Assembly (NCBI GenBank): GCA_963931655.1
Contig: OZ007036.1
Coordinates: 682,001-746,000 of the forward strand
Direction: 5' to 3'
Source: Butyricicoccus_B sp017886875
Lineage (GTDB): Bacteria; Bacillota; Clostridia; Oscillospirales; Butyricicoccaceae
DNA length: 64,000 nucleotides
This document shows positions 44,276-52,272 of the stretch, in pieces. Numbering within the stretch: position 1 is the stretch's first letter; every line of letters begins with the position of its first letter. The notes under the pieces are model-generated. The model saw only the letters and a program-made list of their open reading frames with translations, was not told the DNA's origin and made no database searches. The position numbers and the translations under genes are program-made.

Positions 44276-44941
44276 GTGAGTGTCCCAGTTGTTTTTTCAA
44301 AACTATTTGAGGGCTTTGGAATAAACTGCACTATATTTTTTGTAACTTTACTTGGTGCTTTGCCTCTTGGACTGCTTGTTTCTTTTGGTTCAATGAGTAA
44401 ATTCCGTCCTATTCGCTACATTATAAACACACTTGTATGGATTATTCGTGGTTCACCACTTATGCTGCAAATTATCTTTATTTTCTATGTTCCATCGCTT
44501 ATAAACCTTGGTAACCCTTGGGCTTCTTTTGGAACTAATGGCAGAGTTTTTGCAGTTTGTGTGGCTTTTATTATAAACTATGCATGTTATTTTTCAGAAA
44601 TTTTTAGAGGTGGTATTCAGTCTATACCAAAGGGACAATATGAAGCAGGTCTTGTACTAGGTATGACAAAATCTCAAATTTTCTTTAAAATCACACTTTT
44701 ACAGGTTATTAAACGTGTAATTCCACCAATAGGCAATGAATTTATGACACTTATTAAGGATACTGCACTTGCAAATATACTTGCAACTCGTGAAATTATT
44801 TGGGTTGCTAAGGAATTTACATCAACTAAAGGTCTTATCTGGCCACTATTCTCAACCGCAATTTTCTTCTTAGTTTTCTGCGGTGTTCTTACATTGTTAT
44901 TTAACTGGCTTGAAAAGAAAATGGATTATTTCCGCACTTAA
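44276..44941 (+). CDS. Polar amino acid ABC transporter permease
   Basis: A 221-aa HisM/GlnP-type permease with five membrane segments. It has the EAA-loop pattern EAGLVLGMTKSQIFFKITLLQVIKRVIPPIGNEFMTLIKDTAL, which contacts the ATPase, and the conserved RGSPLMLQI. It starts with GTG behind AAAGGAGAG. It forms the membrane channel for the adjacent binding protein, probably as a homodimer since there is one permease gene. Confidence 0.93.
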   Translation: MSVPVVFSKLFEGFGINCTIFFVTLLGALPLGLLVSFGSMSKFRPIRYIINTLVWIIRGSPLMLQIIFIFYVPSLINLGNPWASFGTNGRVFAVCVAFIINYACYFSEIFRGGIQSIPKGQYEAGLVLGMTKSQIFFKITLLQVIKRVIPPIGNEFMTLIKDTALANILATREIIWVAKEFTSTKGLIWPLFSTAIFFLVFCGVLTLLFNWLEKKMDYFRT

Positions 44942-44956
44942 TGGAGGCTTTTAAAA

Positions 44957-45748
44957 ATGCCAATTTTAGAAGTAAAAAATATAAATAAAAGCTTTGGTGC
45001 TACCAAAGTATTAAATGATATCAGCTTTTCACTTGAAAAAGGTCAAGCACTTGCTATAATAGGTTCTTCTGGCTCAGGTAAAACCACACTTTTACGCTGT
45101 TTAAACTTTCTTGAAACACCAGACAAGGGTCAAATTATAGTAAATAATAAACCTCTTTTTGACTCTGCTAGCCCTAATTTACAATCAGAGGAAGAAATCC
45201 GCAAAAATAGGCTACATTTTGGTATGGTTTTTCAATCATTTAATCTATTTCCACAATATACCGCACTTGAAAATGTAATGCTTGCCAATCTTTTAATGGC
45301 TAGAAAACAACCTGATTATAAAAAGAATAAGCGTGAAATAAATGATAAAATACAATCTGAAGCTATGGCACTTTTGGAGCAAATGAGTCTATCTGGCAGA
45401 ATGAGCCATTATCCTCATCAGCTTTCAGGCGGTCAACAACAGCGTGTAGCCATTGCAAGAGCACTTGCAATGAAGCCTGATATTTTATGTTTTGATGAAC
45501 CTACTTCTGCCCTTGACCCAGAGCTAACAGGCGAAGTATTAAAGGTTATTCGCTCACTTGCAGACAAACGCACAACTATGGTCATTGTAACGCATGAAAT
45601 GTCATTTGCACATGATGTTGCAGACCAAATAGTGTTTATGGATAAGGGTGTAATTGTTGAGCAAGGCACACCAGAAGATGTTTTTGAGCATACACAAAAC
45701 GAACGCACTAAAGCCTTTCTTAGTAGATTTTCCCAAAACAATAATTAG
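44957..45748 (+). CDS. Polar amino acid ABC transporter ATP-binding protein
   Basis: A 263-aa ABC ATPase of the GlnQ/HisP type. Walker A GSSGSGKTT, signature LSGGQQQRVAIARAL, Walker B DILCFDEPTSALDPEL and H-loop VTHEMSFA are all intact. A ~25-residue charged insert (around KQPDYKKNKREINDK) precedes the signature and lengthens it slightly beyond the usual 240-250 aa. It begins 15 nt after the permease. Confidence 0.94.
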   Translation: MPILEVKNINKSFGATKVLNDISFSLEKGQALAIIGSSGSGKTTLLRCLNFLETPDKGQIIVNNKPLFDSASPNLQSEEEIRKNRLHFGMVFQSFNLFPQYTALENVMLANLLMARKQPDYKKNKREINDKIQSEAMALLEQMSLSGRMSHYPHQLSGGQQQRVAIARALAMKPDILCFDEPTSALDPELTGEVLKVIRSLADKRTTMVIVTHEMSFAHDVADQIVFMDKGVIVEQGTPEDVFEHTQNERTKAFLSRFSQNNN

Positions 45749-46061
45749 TATATGGTTTATCGTAATTTTTAGGAAAAAATATATATTTTAAGCATAAAAA
45801 ACTGGTAAAAAAGACAGCAGAAAATCAATTTGTCAATCAAATTTTTGAAAAATCTTCTGTTAATTTTGCCGGTTTTTCTTTTTGCTTTTTATGCAATATT
45901 CCGAATTTGTGAAAAATTTAACTTTTTGTCGTTTTGCCCTCTTTTCTTTTTAGTTGTAATTTGATAAAATAATAACAAGCAAGGTCGTTTACTGATTTGC
46001 CCCTTGCATTATTAAATTATGCGGCATTATTTTTGCCGTCAAAGAAAAGGAGATTTTTCCA
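45749..46061 (+). other. Intergenic region with large imperfect stem-loop and thl leader
   Basis: A 313-nt gap. A long imperfect hairpin spans 45792-45894: GCATAAAAA pairs with TTTTTATGC outside, AACTGGTAAAA with TTTTGCCGGTT inside (G-U pairs), and ACAG-AGAA with TTCTGT further in. Further on are two leader hairpins, GCAAGG / CCTTGC (45979-46007) and CGGCA / TGCCG (46022-46038), just before the thl ribosome site. A TAAAAT at 45965 may be the thl -10, but its -35 is poor. Confidence 0.55.
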
Positions 46062-47252
46062 ATGAACGTTTATATCTGTTCTGCTGCTCGTACTGCAATT
46101 GGTTCTTATGGCGGTACCCTAAAAGATGTTTCTGCTGCTGATTTAGGTACAGCTGCTGCTAAAGCTGCTATCGAACGTGCTGGCATTGACAAGGCTGCAA
46201 TTGATGAGGTTATGTTCGGTCAGGTTCTTCAAGGTGGCGTAGGTCAGAACGTGGCTCGTCAGGTTCTTATCGGTGCAGGTCTACCAATCACAACTCCAGC
46301 TATGACACTTAACAAGGTTTGTGCATCTTCTATGCGTGCAATTTCCCTTGGTTCCCAGATTATTCGCTCTGGCGAAGATCAGGTAATGCTGGTTGGCGGC
46401 TGCGAAAGCATGTCTGGTGCTCCTTACTACGCTCCAAATGTACGTTGGGGTGCTCGTATGGGCGATGTTAAGCTAATCGACCTTATGGTACATGACGGTG
46501 TATTTGATATCTTTAACGGCTACCACATGGGTATTACTGCTGAAAACGTTGCTGAGCAGTATGGTATTACTCGTGAGATGCAGGACGAAATCGCTTACAA
46601 CTCTCAGATGAAGGCTGCTAAGGCTGTTGCTGATGGTAAGTTTAAGGACGAAATCGTTGCAATCGAGGTTAAGCAGAAGAAGACAACTGTTACATTTGAT
46701 ACTGATGAATATGTAAAGCCACAGACCACTATGGAAGGTCTTGCAAAGCTACGTCCAGCATTTAAGAAGGACGGCGGTACTGTTACTGCTGGTAACGCTT
46801 CTGGTATCAATGATGCTGGTGCTGCTATGATTATCGCTTCTGAGGACTTTGTAAAGGCTAACGGTCTAAAGCCAATGGTTAAAATCCGTGCATTTGGTTC
46901 TGTTGGTTGTGACCCATCTATTATGGGTATTGGTCCAATCGAGTCAACTCGTCAAGCTCTAAAGCGTGCTGGTCTGACTGTTGCTGACCTAGACCTAATC
47001 GAGTCTAACGAAGCATTCGCTGCTCAGGCTGCTGCTGTAAATAGAGAATTAGGTTTTGACCTTGATAAGGTTAACGTTAATGGTGGTGCAATCGCTCTTG
47101 GTCACCCAATTGGTGCTGCTGGTTGCCGTATCTCCACAACTCTGATTTATGAAATGATTAAGCGTGACGCTACTCTTGGTCTTGCTACCATGTGTATTGG
47201 CGGCGGTATGGGCGAAGCTCTTATCGTTGAGCGTGACGAGCTTTGTAAGTAA
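46062..47252 (+). CDS. thl: Acetyl-CoA acetyltransferase (thiolase)
   Basis: A 396-aa biosynthetic thiolase that joins two acetyl-CoA into acetoacetyl-CoA, the first step of butyrate formation. Active-site Cys is in NKVCASSMRA, the His in GGAIALGHPIGAAGCR, and the second Cys in MCIGGGMGEA. Its codon use looks different from most neighbours (many AAG, CTA, ATC), as expected for a very highly expressed gene. An AAAAGGAG site precedes the ATG. Crotonase follows in the same direction; hbd, bcd and etf are not in the window. Confidence 0.96.
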   Translation: MNVYICSAARTAIGSYGGTLKDVSAADLGTAAAKAAIERAGIDKAAIDEVMFGQVLQGGVGQNVARQVLIGAGLPITTPAMTLNKVCASSMRAISLGSQIIRSGEDQVMLVGGCESMSGAPYYAPNVRWGARMGDVKLIDLMVHDGVFDIFNGYHMGITAENVAEQYGITREMQDEIAYNSQMKAAKAVADGKFKDEIVAIEVKQKKTTVTFDTDEYVKPQTTMEGLAKLRPAFKKDGGTVTAGNASGINDAGAAMIIASEDFVKANGLKPMVKIRAFGSVGCDPSIMGIGPIESTRQALKRAGLTVADLDLIESNEAFAAQAAAVNRELGFDLDKVNVNGGAIALGHPIGAAGCRISTTLIYEMIKRDATLGLATMCIGGGMGEALIVERDELCK

Positions 47253-47277
47253 TTTAAATATAGCTTGAACATATATA

Positions 47278-47313
47278 AGTCCAAGGGTTACTCCCTTGGA
47301 CTAAATTATATTT
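47278..47313 (+). terminator. Hairpin between thl and crt
   Basis: Perfect 10-bp stem AGTCCAAGGG / CCCTTGGACT with a 5-nt loop, then AAATTATATTTTTTT. It may end most thl transcripts and lower crt expression. Confidence 0.75.
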
Positions 47314-47338
47314 TTTTAAATAAAAGAGGACTTTTATT

Positions 47339-48154
47339 ATGACAGATGTTATAATTGAAAAACAAGGACATGTTGCGATTGTAAAAATCGAGCATATGCA
47401 GGCACTCAATGCACTTTCTACTGATATGTATGGTCAGCTTGAAGAAGCTTTTGATGAACTTGCAAAAATGGACGATGTTTATTGTGTAGTGCTAACCGGT
47501 TCTTCTATGGTAAACAAAAAAGGTAAAACTGTTAACTCCTTTGTTGCAGGTGCTGATATCTCTGAAATGTCCACAAAGACTGTTGCTGAAGGTAAATTAT
47601 TTGGTAATGAGGCTAACAGAGTTTGTCAAAAGATTGAAAACTTCCACAGACCAGTTATTGCTGCAATCAATGGTTTCTGCTTAGGCGGTGGCTGTGAGCT
47701 TGCAATGTGCTGTGATATCAGAATTGCATCTGAAAATGCTTTATTTGGTCAACCAGAGGTTGGCTTGGGTATTACTGCTGGTTGTGGTGGTACACAGCGT
47801 TTAGCCCGTCTAGTTGGTATGGGTAAAGCTAAGGAAATGCTTTATACTGCTCGTGGTAACTATACTGCACAAGATGCCCTCAATATGGGATTAGTAAACA
47901 ATGTTTACCCTCTTGAAAATTTGATGGAGGAAGCTTTAAAGCTTGCAAATGAAATTGCAGCACAAGCTCCTATTGCAGTATCCTTAACTAAGGAAGCTAT
48001 CAATGTTGGTATGCAGATGGATATTGACTCTGCACTAAAATTTGAAGGTAACTGCTTTGGTCAATGTTTTGCAACTGAAGACCAAAAGTATGGAATGGCT
48101 TGGTTCTTAGACAAAAACAAGGATAAGCCTGCAAAACATTTCAACAACAAATAA
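47339..48154 (+). CDS. crt: Crotonase / 3-hydroxybutyryl-CoA dehydratase
   Basis: A 271-aa enoyl-CoA hydratase family enzyme that dehydrates 3-hydroxybutyryl-CoA to crotonyl-CoA. The oxyanion-hole FVAGADISEM and the NGFCLGGGCELAMCCDIRIAS block are present, as is FGQPEVGLGITAGCGGTQRL. A ~8-residue insert (MVNKKGKTVNS) before the first loop makes it longer than classic clostridial Crt (~260 aa). With thl next to it, butyrate or related C4 metabolism is likely. Confidence 0.92.
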   Translation: MTDVIIEKQGHVAIVKIEHMQALNALSTDMYGQLEEAFDELAKMDDVYCVVLTGSSMVNKKGKTVNSFVAGADISEMSTKTVAEGKLFGNEANRVCQKIENFHRPVIAAINGFCLGGGCELAMCCDIRIASENALFGQPEVGLGITAGCGGTQRLARLVGMGKAKEMLYTARGNYTAQDALNMGLVNNVYPLENLMEEALKLANEIAAQAPIAVSLTKEAINVGMQMDIDSALKFEGNCFGQCFATEDQKYGMAWFLDKNKDKPAKHFNNK

Positions 48155-48162
48155 ATAATTAT

Positions 48163-48207
48163 CAAGCCAAGTTGTGCATTTTAAGCATAATCTTGGCTTG
48201 TAGTTTT
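48163..48207 (+). terminator. Terminator after crt
   Basis: 9-bp stem CAAGCCAAG / CTTGGCTTG with an inner GTGC / GCAT stem, followed by TAGTTTTATT. The following ~200 nt to spmB is T-rich and holds no gene that I can see. Confidence 0.75.
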
Positions 48208-48406
48208 ATTCACAGGTTTGTATCTAAATTGTATATTTTTTATTCAATTTTTTAACGTTTTTTATTGGTTTTTTTATTCTTTTTTTGTTATCCTTGAAAA
48301 TTTTTACAAAATATAGCACATGTTTTTAATCACTACGACGATTTTAGAAAAAAAGGGTAGATTTTTCAGTATAATTATGTATAATATTAGTTGATAACCT
48401 GTCATA

Positions 48407-48913
48407 TTAAAATATTTTAACGAAAAATGCCGATGTGACAAATGCCACCATATCGCCAGCTAACGCTACAGGTACTGCATATCGGGTATTTTTTATTCCT
48501 AAGTAACCACAGTAAATACCAATTGTGTAAAGACTTGTCTCTGATGCTCCAAGCATCACAGCGGCAACTCTCCCTGGATAACTATCAGCACCATATGCTT
48601 TTATAATCTCACTGCCCACCGCAAGTCCTCCCCCACCACTTATTGGTTTCAATAGTGCTAAAACTGTACATTCTTTAGGAATTCCTAACATGGACATAAT
48701 TGGAGATAATATCTCACTGGTTAGGTCAATCACTCCTGAAGCTCTAAGCATATAAACTGCTGTGAGCAAACCAACAAGCGTAGGTAATATACCTATTGCC
48801 GCATCAAGCCCCTTTCTGGCACCTTGCAAAAAAACTGAAAACACGTCTATTCCTGTGTAAAGTGCATAACCACAAATTGCAAACAACAGAAATGGTACCA
48901 ATACAGAAACCAT
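48407..48913 (-). CDS. spmB: Spore maturation protein B
   Basis: A 168-aa membrane protein with about four or five hydrophobic segments, typical of SpmB. The conserved ALLKPISGGGGLAVGSEIIK and GASETSLYTIGIYCGYLGIKNTRYA segments are clear. SpmA and SpmB help dehydrate the spore core. Unlike most genomes, where spmA and spmB abut, 140 nt separate them here. Confidence 0.94.
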   Translation of the reverse strand: MVSVLVPFLLFAICGYALYTGIDVFSVFLQGARKGLDAAIGILPTLVGLLTAVYMLRASGVIDLTSEILSPIMSMLGIPKECTVLALLKPISGGGGLAVGSEIIKAYGADSYPGRVAAVMLGASETSLYTIGIYCGYLGIKNTRYAVPVALAGDMVAFVTSAFFVKIF

Positions 48914-49053
48914 GTATTTCCACCTCTTATTTTATAAAAGTTGAAATTTTGTAATTTTTTTACTTTATACTCCACATTTCGACAAATTTTTCAATCAAAA
49001 TGGTGGATAATACAAATTGTAAAAAACATAAACACTATGCACAAGGTCAGCAT

Positions 49054-49641
49054 CTAATTGCTGATGTCAGGAAACCTGTTTTTAAGCATTTGTGCCAGAA
49101 ATAAGACTGTGATGACCGAAAATAATGATGCCCCCCAAACAGCTGGCATAATATCAAATGGTTTTGCTGCACCATAACTTGAACGTATGGCGGCAACAGT
49201 TGTAGGAATTATTTGTATTGATGCTGTGTTTAAAACAACTAGGGTAAGCACACTGTCTGGCGTTCCTTTATTGCCTGATATTTGGTAAAGCCTTGAAGCT
49301 GCTTGTAAGCCTATAGGTGTTGCTGCATTGCTAACTCCAAGCAAATTAGCAGTTATATTTGCACTTATAAGCTCCATAGCTTTTTCATCTCTTGACGCTT
49401 TACCAAAAAGCAATTTTAAAAGCGGACGCATTAAACTGGCTATATGACCAGAAAGCCCAGACTGATAAGCAATCTCCATTACCCCAGACCATAAACACAT
49501 AAGTCCTACAATTTTTAAAATAAGCTCTATAGCTGCTGCTGCACCTTCTGTATATGCTGCCGAAACCACGTCCATTTTATTCGTCAAAACCCCAAAAACA
49601 AAGCTAATTCCTAAAAAACTAACCCATAATTTTGACAACAT
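49054..49641 (-). CDS. spmA: Spore maturation protein A
   Basis: A 195-aa membrane protein of the SpmA/nucleoside-recognition (Gate) family. Landmarks are LWSGVMEIAYQSGL, ANITANLLGVSNAATPIGLQA and the LNTASIQIIPTTVAAIRSS segment. It works with SpmB in spore-core dehydration. It is transcribed toward spmB and divergently from abrB. Confidence 0.94.
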   Translation of the reverse strand: MLSKLWVSFLGISFVFGVLTNKMDVVSAAYTEGAAAAIELILKIVGLMCLWSGVMEIAYQSGLSGHIASLMRPLLKLLFGKASRDEKAMELISANITANLLGVSNAATPIGLQAASRLYQISGNKGTPDSVLTLVVLNTASIQIIPTTVAAIRSSYGAAKPFDIMPAVWGASLFSVITVLFLAQMLKNRFPDISN

Positions 49642-49721
49642 TTTCGTCTAACCCCCTTATTTCTAAGTGTGTTTGATTTGACAGGTATCTATTTTTTCAA
49701 AAAGAAAGGTAAGGAATCATT

Positions 49722-49964
49722 ATGAAATCTACTGGTATTGTAAGAAAAGTTGACGAACTAGGACGTATTGTACTGCCAATCGAGCTTCGCCGTACACTTG
49801 ACATCGAAGTAAAAGATGCACTTGAAATTTATGTTGACGGTGCCCAAATCATTTTAAAGAAGTATGAGCCAGCTTGTATTTTCTGTGGAAATGCTAAGGA
49901 TATCATCAACTTCAAAGGCAAAAACATTTGCCATGAATGTATGGCTGAGATGTCTTCTAAGTAA
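49722..49964 (+). CDS. AbrB family transcriptional regulator with C-terminal zinc-ribbon motif
   Basis: An 80-aa transition-state regulator. The N-terminal swapped-hairpin DNA-binding domain reads MKSTGIVRKVDELGRIVLPIELRRTL. The C-terminus has two cysteine pairs, CIFCG and CHEC, 15-20 residues apart, which could bind Zn, as in many clostridial AbrB proteins. AbrB controls the switch between growth and sporulation; here the gene lies between spore genes. A TTGACA at 49678 is present but I see no good -10. Confidence 0.9.
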   Translation: MKSTGIVRKVDELGRIVLPIELRRTLDIEVKDALEIYVDGAQIILKKYEPACIFCGNAKDIINFKGKNICHECMAEMSSK

Positions 49965-49970
49965 ATATAC

Positions 49971-50008
49971 AACGGTTTATCATATTTTATGGTAAACCGT
50001 TTCTTTTT
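49971..50008 (+). terminator. Terminator after abrB (overlaps spoIIID stop)
   Basis: 9-bp stem AACGGTTTA / TAAACCGTT extended by TCAT / ATGG, followed by TCTTTTTG. The spoIIID stop codon lies inside the loop side, so it may serve both genes. Confidence 0.75.
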
Positions 50009-50252
50009 GTCTTAAATATTTTTCCTTTGTAGCCCTTCCCCCTCTTATATGACGCTCTTTTTTGTTTATATCCATAACCTCCCTGACCTGTAAATAAAGC
50101 GAACGATTAAGCCTATACAAATTGCTTGTAATATCTTTATGTACAGTTGATTTACTTATACCAAATTTACTAGCTGTTTGTCTAACAGTTGCCCTGTTTT
50201 CAATCATATATTCTGCTAAACAAATTGCTCTTTCTTCTGGCATACCTTTCAT
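49980..50252 (-). CDS. spoIIID: Sporulation transcriptional regulator SpoIIID
   Basis: A 90-aa mother-cell regulator. It has the SpoIIID helix-turn-helix (TVRQTASKFGISKSTVHKDIT) and the basic tail motif HIRGGRATKEKY that contacts DNA. SpoIIID adjusts the sigma-E regulon and prepares sigma-K expression during endospore formation. A strong site (AAAGGAGTG) precedes the ATG, and a sigma-E-like promoter lies upstream. Confidence 0.95.
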   Translation of the reverse strand: MKGMPEERAICLAEYMIENRATVRQTASKFGISKSTVHKDITSNLYRLNRSLYLQVREVMDINKKERHIRGGRATKEKYLRQKETVYHKI

Positions 50253-50276
50253 TATAAAATCACTCCTTTCAGAGCA

Positions 50277-50305
50277 ATTTTATGCAGCAGTTTTTAAAAT
50301 AATGA
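50277..50305 (-). promoter_or_regulatory. Possible sigma-E promoter of spoIIID
   Basis: Minus-strand TCATTATT (50298-50305), 13-nt spacer, CATAAAAT (50277-50284). It resembles the sigma-E pattern (ATATT ... CATACAAT) and fits the known sigma-E control of spoIIID in Bacillus. Confidence 0.5.
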
Positions 50306-50383
50306 TTTATATTGAATTTTTATTTTTAATTTATTATAATGATATATAGTAAATTATCAGATTTAATTTAATGGGGGATTTTT

Positions 50384-51325
50384 TTGCTCGACAATGTTCT
50401 ATTGTTTGTAGTTGCATTTTCAATGATTTTAGATAGTTGTATACGACTATTTATATGGAAAGATATGGTCAAGGACAAGCCCAAACATTTGATTTTTATA
50501 TATATTTTACTATCAATCTTTCCTGTAGGTGTACTTATTCATTTAAAAAATCACCTTATATTATTTTATCTTTCATATTTTTTTCTTTGCTTTGTTCAAA
50601 ATATTATTATCCCATCAGACAAAAATAATATAAATCATTCCATACGTATACGCTTTGTTATGTATTGTAGTATACATTTAACAATCATAGGCGTTTTTGC
50701 CTTATCAACAAACTATACATTGTCTGAAGTTTTAATTTTAAATAATATATTTTTAATTTGCACATTTATTACATCTATTTTATTTAGTTTACTTCGTCTT
50801 TCTAAATTAATAATAAAACAAAATGTTGGTTTTGATATAAAAAATGGTCAGACAAAAGAATTCCAATATTTATATAATTTTCTGAATATAAATATAATAT
50901 ATATTTTTATTGAGGCTTTTCTTTGTGAATTTCCATGCACTCTTACAACTAATTTAAGTATATTGTTATGTAGTAACATACTATCTGTGCTACTTATATC
51001 ATGCTACATTCAAAGCCTACTTAAAATTTTTAATGAAAATCAAGCTAAAAAATTTAATATTGAACTTTTTAAATCATTAGGTGATTATAATATTAAACTA
51101 AATGAAATGAGAGCCCATGTACACTATGATACTTTAACTGGAGCTAGGTCAAGAATATTTTTGATACAAGAATCTATGCGTTTATTGGACAATAATATAC
51201 TTTTTTCTCTTGTTTATATAGGGTTAGATGATTTTACAACAATATTTTCTATGGCAGATAAAGATATGTATAAAATGAAAAAAATGCATAAGCAATTAAA
51301 TCCTAATTTAATTAGAGCTCGTTAA
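50384..51325 (+). CDS. Membrane protein with a truncated, inactive GGDEF domain
   Basis: A 313-aa protein starting with TTG behind GGGGGA. Six or seven membrane helices (residues 1-215) are followed by a short linker and a GGDEF-like domain. The start of the domain is recognisable (HYDTLTGARSRIFL), as is the strand SLVYIGLDDF. The end is present too (FSMADKDMYKMKKMHKQ). Everything between, including the GG(D/E)EF active loop and about 100 residues, is missing in frame. It cannot be a working diguanylate cyclase, so it is either a decaying gene or a repurposed membrane sensor. No clear relatives to the sensor half are recognised. Confidence 0.78.
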   Translation: MLDNVLLFVVAFSMILDSCIRLFIWKDMVKDKPKHLIFIYILLSIFPVGVLIHLKNHLILFYLSYFFLCFVQNIIIPSDKNNINHSIRIRFVMYCSIHLTIIGVFALSTNYTLSEVLILNNIFLICTFITSILFSLLRLSKLIIKQNVGFDIKNGQTKEFQYLYNFLNINIIYIFIEAFLCEFPCTLTTNLSILLCSNILSVLLISCYIQSLLKIFNENQAKKFNIELFKSLGDYNIKLNEMRAHVHYDTLTGARSRIFLIQESMRLLDNNILFSLVYIGLDDFTTIFSMADKDMYKMKKMHKQLNPNLIRAR

Positions 51326-51356
51326 AAAAGCTGGAGTTTATAACTCCAGCTTTTTT
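51324..51356. terminator. Bidirectional terminator after the GGDEF remnant gene
   Basis: 15-bp perfect stem AAAAAAGCTGGAGTT / AACTCCAGCTTTTTT with a 3-nt loop, shared with the convergent AEC gene whose stop codon lies at its edge. Confidence 0.9.
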
Positions 51357-52272
51357 ATTTAAGAAGATTACTAGCTATAATTGATAATAATGGAATACTT
51401 ACCATAGAAAGCACAGTTGAAATAACAAAAATCTCTGATGCATAAAGAGCGTCTTTTTCATGACGTTCTGCAAACATAATAACTGTTGCACCGGTTGGAC
51501 ATGCAACACCTATCCAAACTGTAAATAAAATTTCAAATGAAATTGGTATCAACATCAAAATAGGTATGCAAATTATAGGGAATAATATAAGCTTTAAAAA
51601 ACATACATAATAAATTCTAATTTTTTTAAGACTATTAATTAAATTGCTTTGTGCTATATTACAACCAGCTACTATCATTGCAAGTGGTGTATTCATAGAG
51701 GCAATCATATCAACAGGTGAATATATAATTTCTGGAAGCTGTATTCTAAACAAAAATAACAACAAACCTATAAAAACTGCTATAACCGCAGGTGTGATTA
51801 AATTTCTCCATGCATTTTTTATACTTGCGTTTTTTTCCATAACCAATATGCCATGTGTCCAAACTAAAATATTAAACACTGTCATATATGCGGTCATATA
51901 AAATACACCTTCAGAGCCTAAAATACCATTTATAAGTGGTATTCCTATAAAACCACAATTTGAATATAAAGCCGCCACTTTTTCAACAGAATAATTTACA
52001 TTTTTCTTAGAAATAAGCGGTTTTGAAATAAAAATTGTTATAATATACGTTATAATAGATACTATCAATGCCAAAATAAAACCGTGTAAAAGCTCATTAT
52101 CAAATTCCAGTTGATAAGATGTAACTATTAAAAGTGGTGAAACTATCATTAAAAGTAAATTTGATAATTTTTTATTTGAGTTTTCATCTATTATACCTGT
52201 TTTAAATGCAATAATACCAACTATAAGTATTATAAACATTTCTAACATTTTCTCTAATACGATTAAAAACAT
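51355..52272 (-). CDS. AEC family transporter (auxin efflux carrier type)
   Basis: A 305-aa protein with ten hydrophobic helices and the family marks YSNCGFIGIPLINGILG and ACPTGATVIMFAERH. Bacterial AEC members move malate, malonate or other organic acids; the substrate here is not evident. The longer frame begins at 52368 inside the MATE gene, but AAAAAGGAAAAAG supports 52272. It overlaps the MATE stop by 10 nt. Confidence 0.87.
   Translation of the reverse strand: MFLIVLEKMLEMFIILIVGIIAFKTGIIDENSNKKLSNLLLMIVSPLLIVTSYQLEFDNELLHGFILALIVSIITYIITIFISKPLISKKNVNYSVEKVAALYSNCGFIGIPLINGILGSEGVFYMTAYMTVFNILVWTHGILVMEKNASIKNAWRNLITPAVIAVFIGLLLFLFRIQLPEIIYSPVDMIASMNTPLAMIVAGCNIAQSNLINSLKKIRIYYVCFLKLILFPIICIPILMLIPISFEILFTVWIGVACPTGATVIMFAERHEKDALYASEIFVISTVLSMVSIPLLSIIASNLLK

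Noticed and set aside
46062..47252. Foreign origin of thl based on different codon use
   Set aside because: The bias fits high expression rather than transfer. The protein and its neighbour crt are typical clostridial enzymes.
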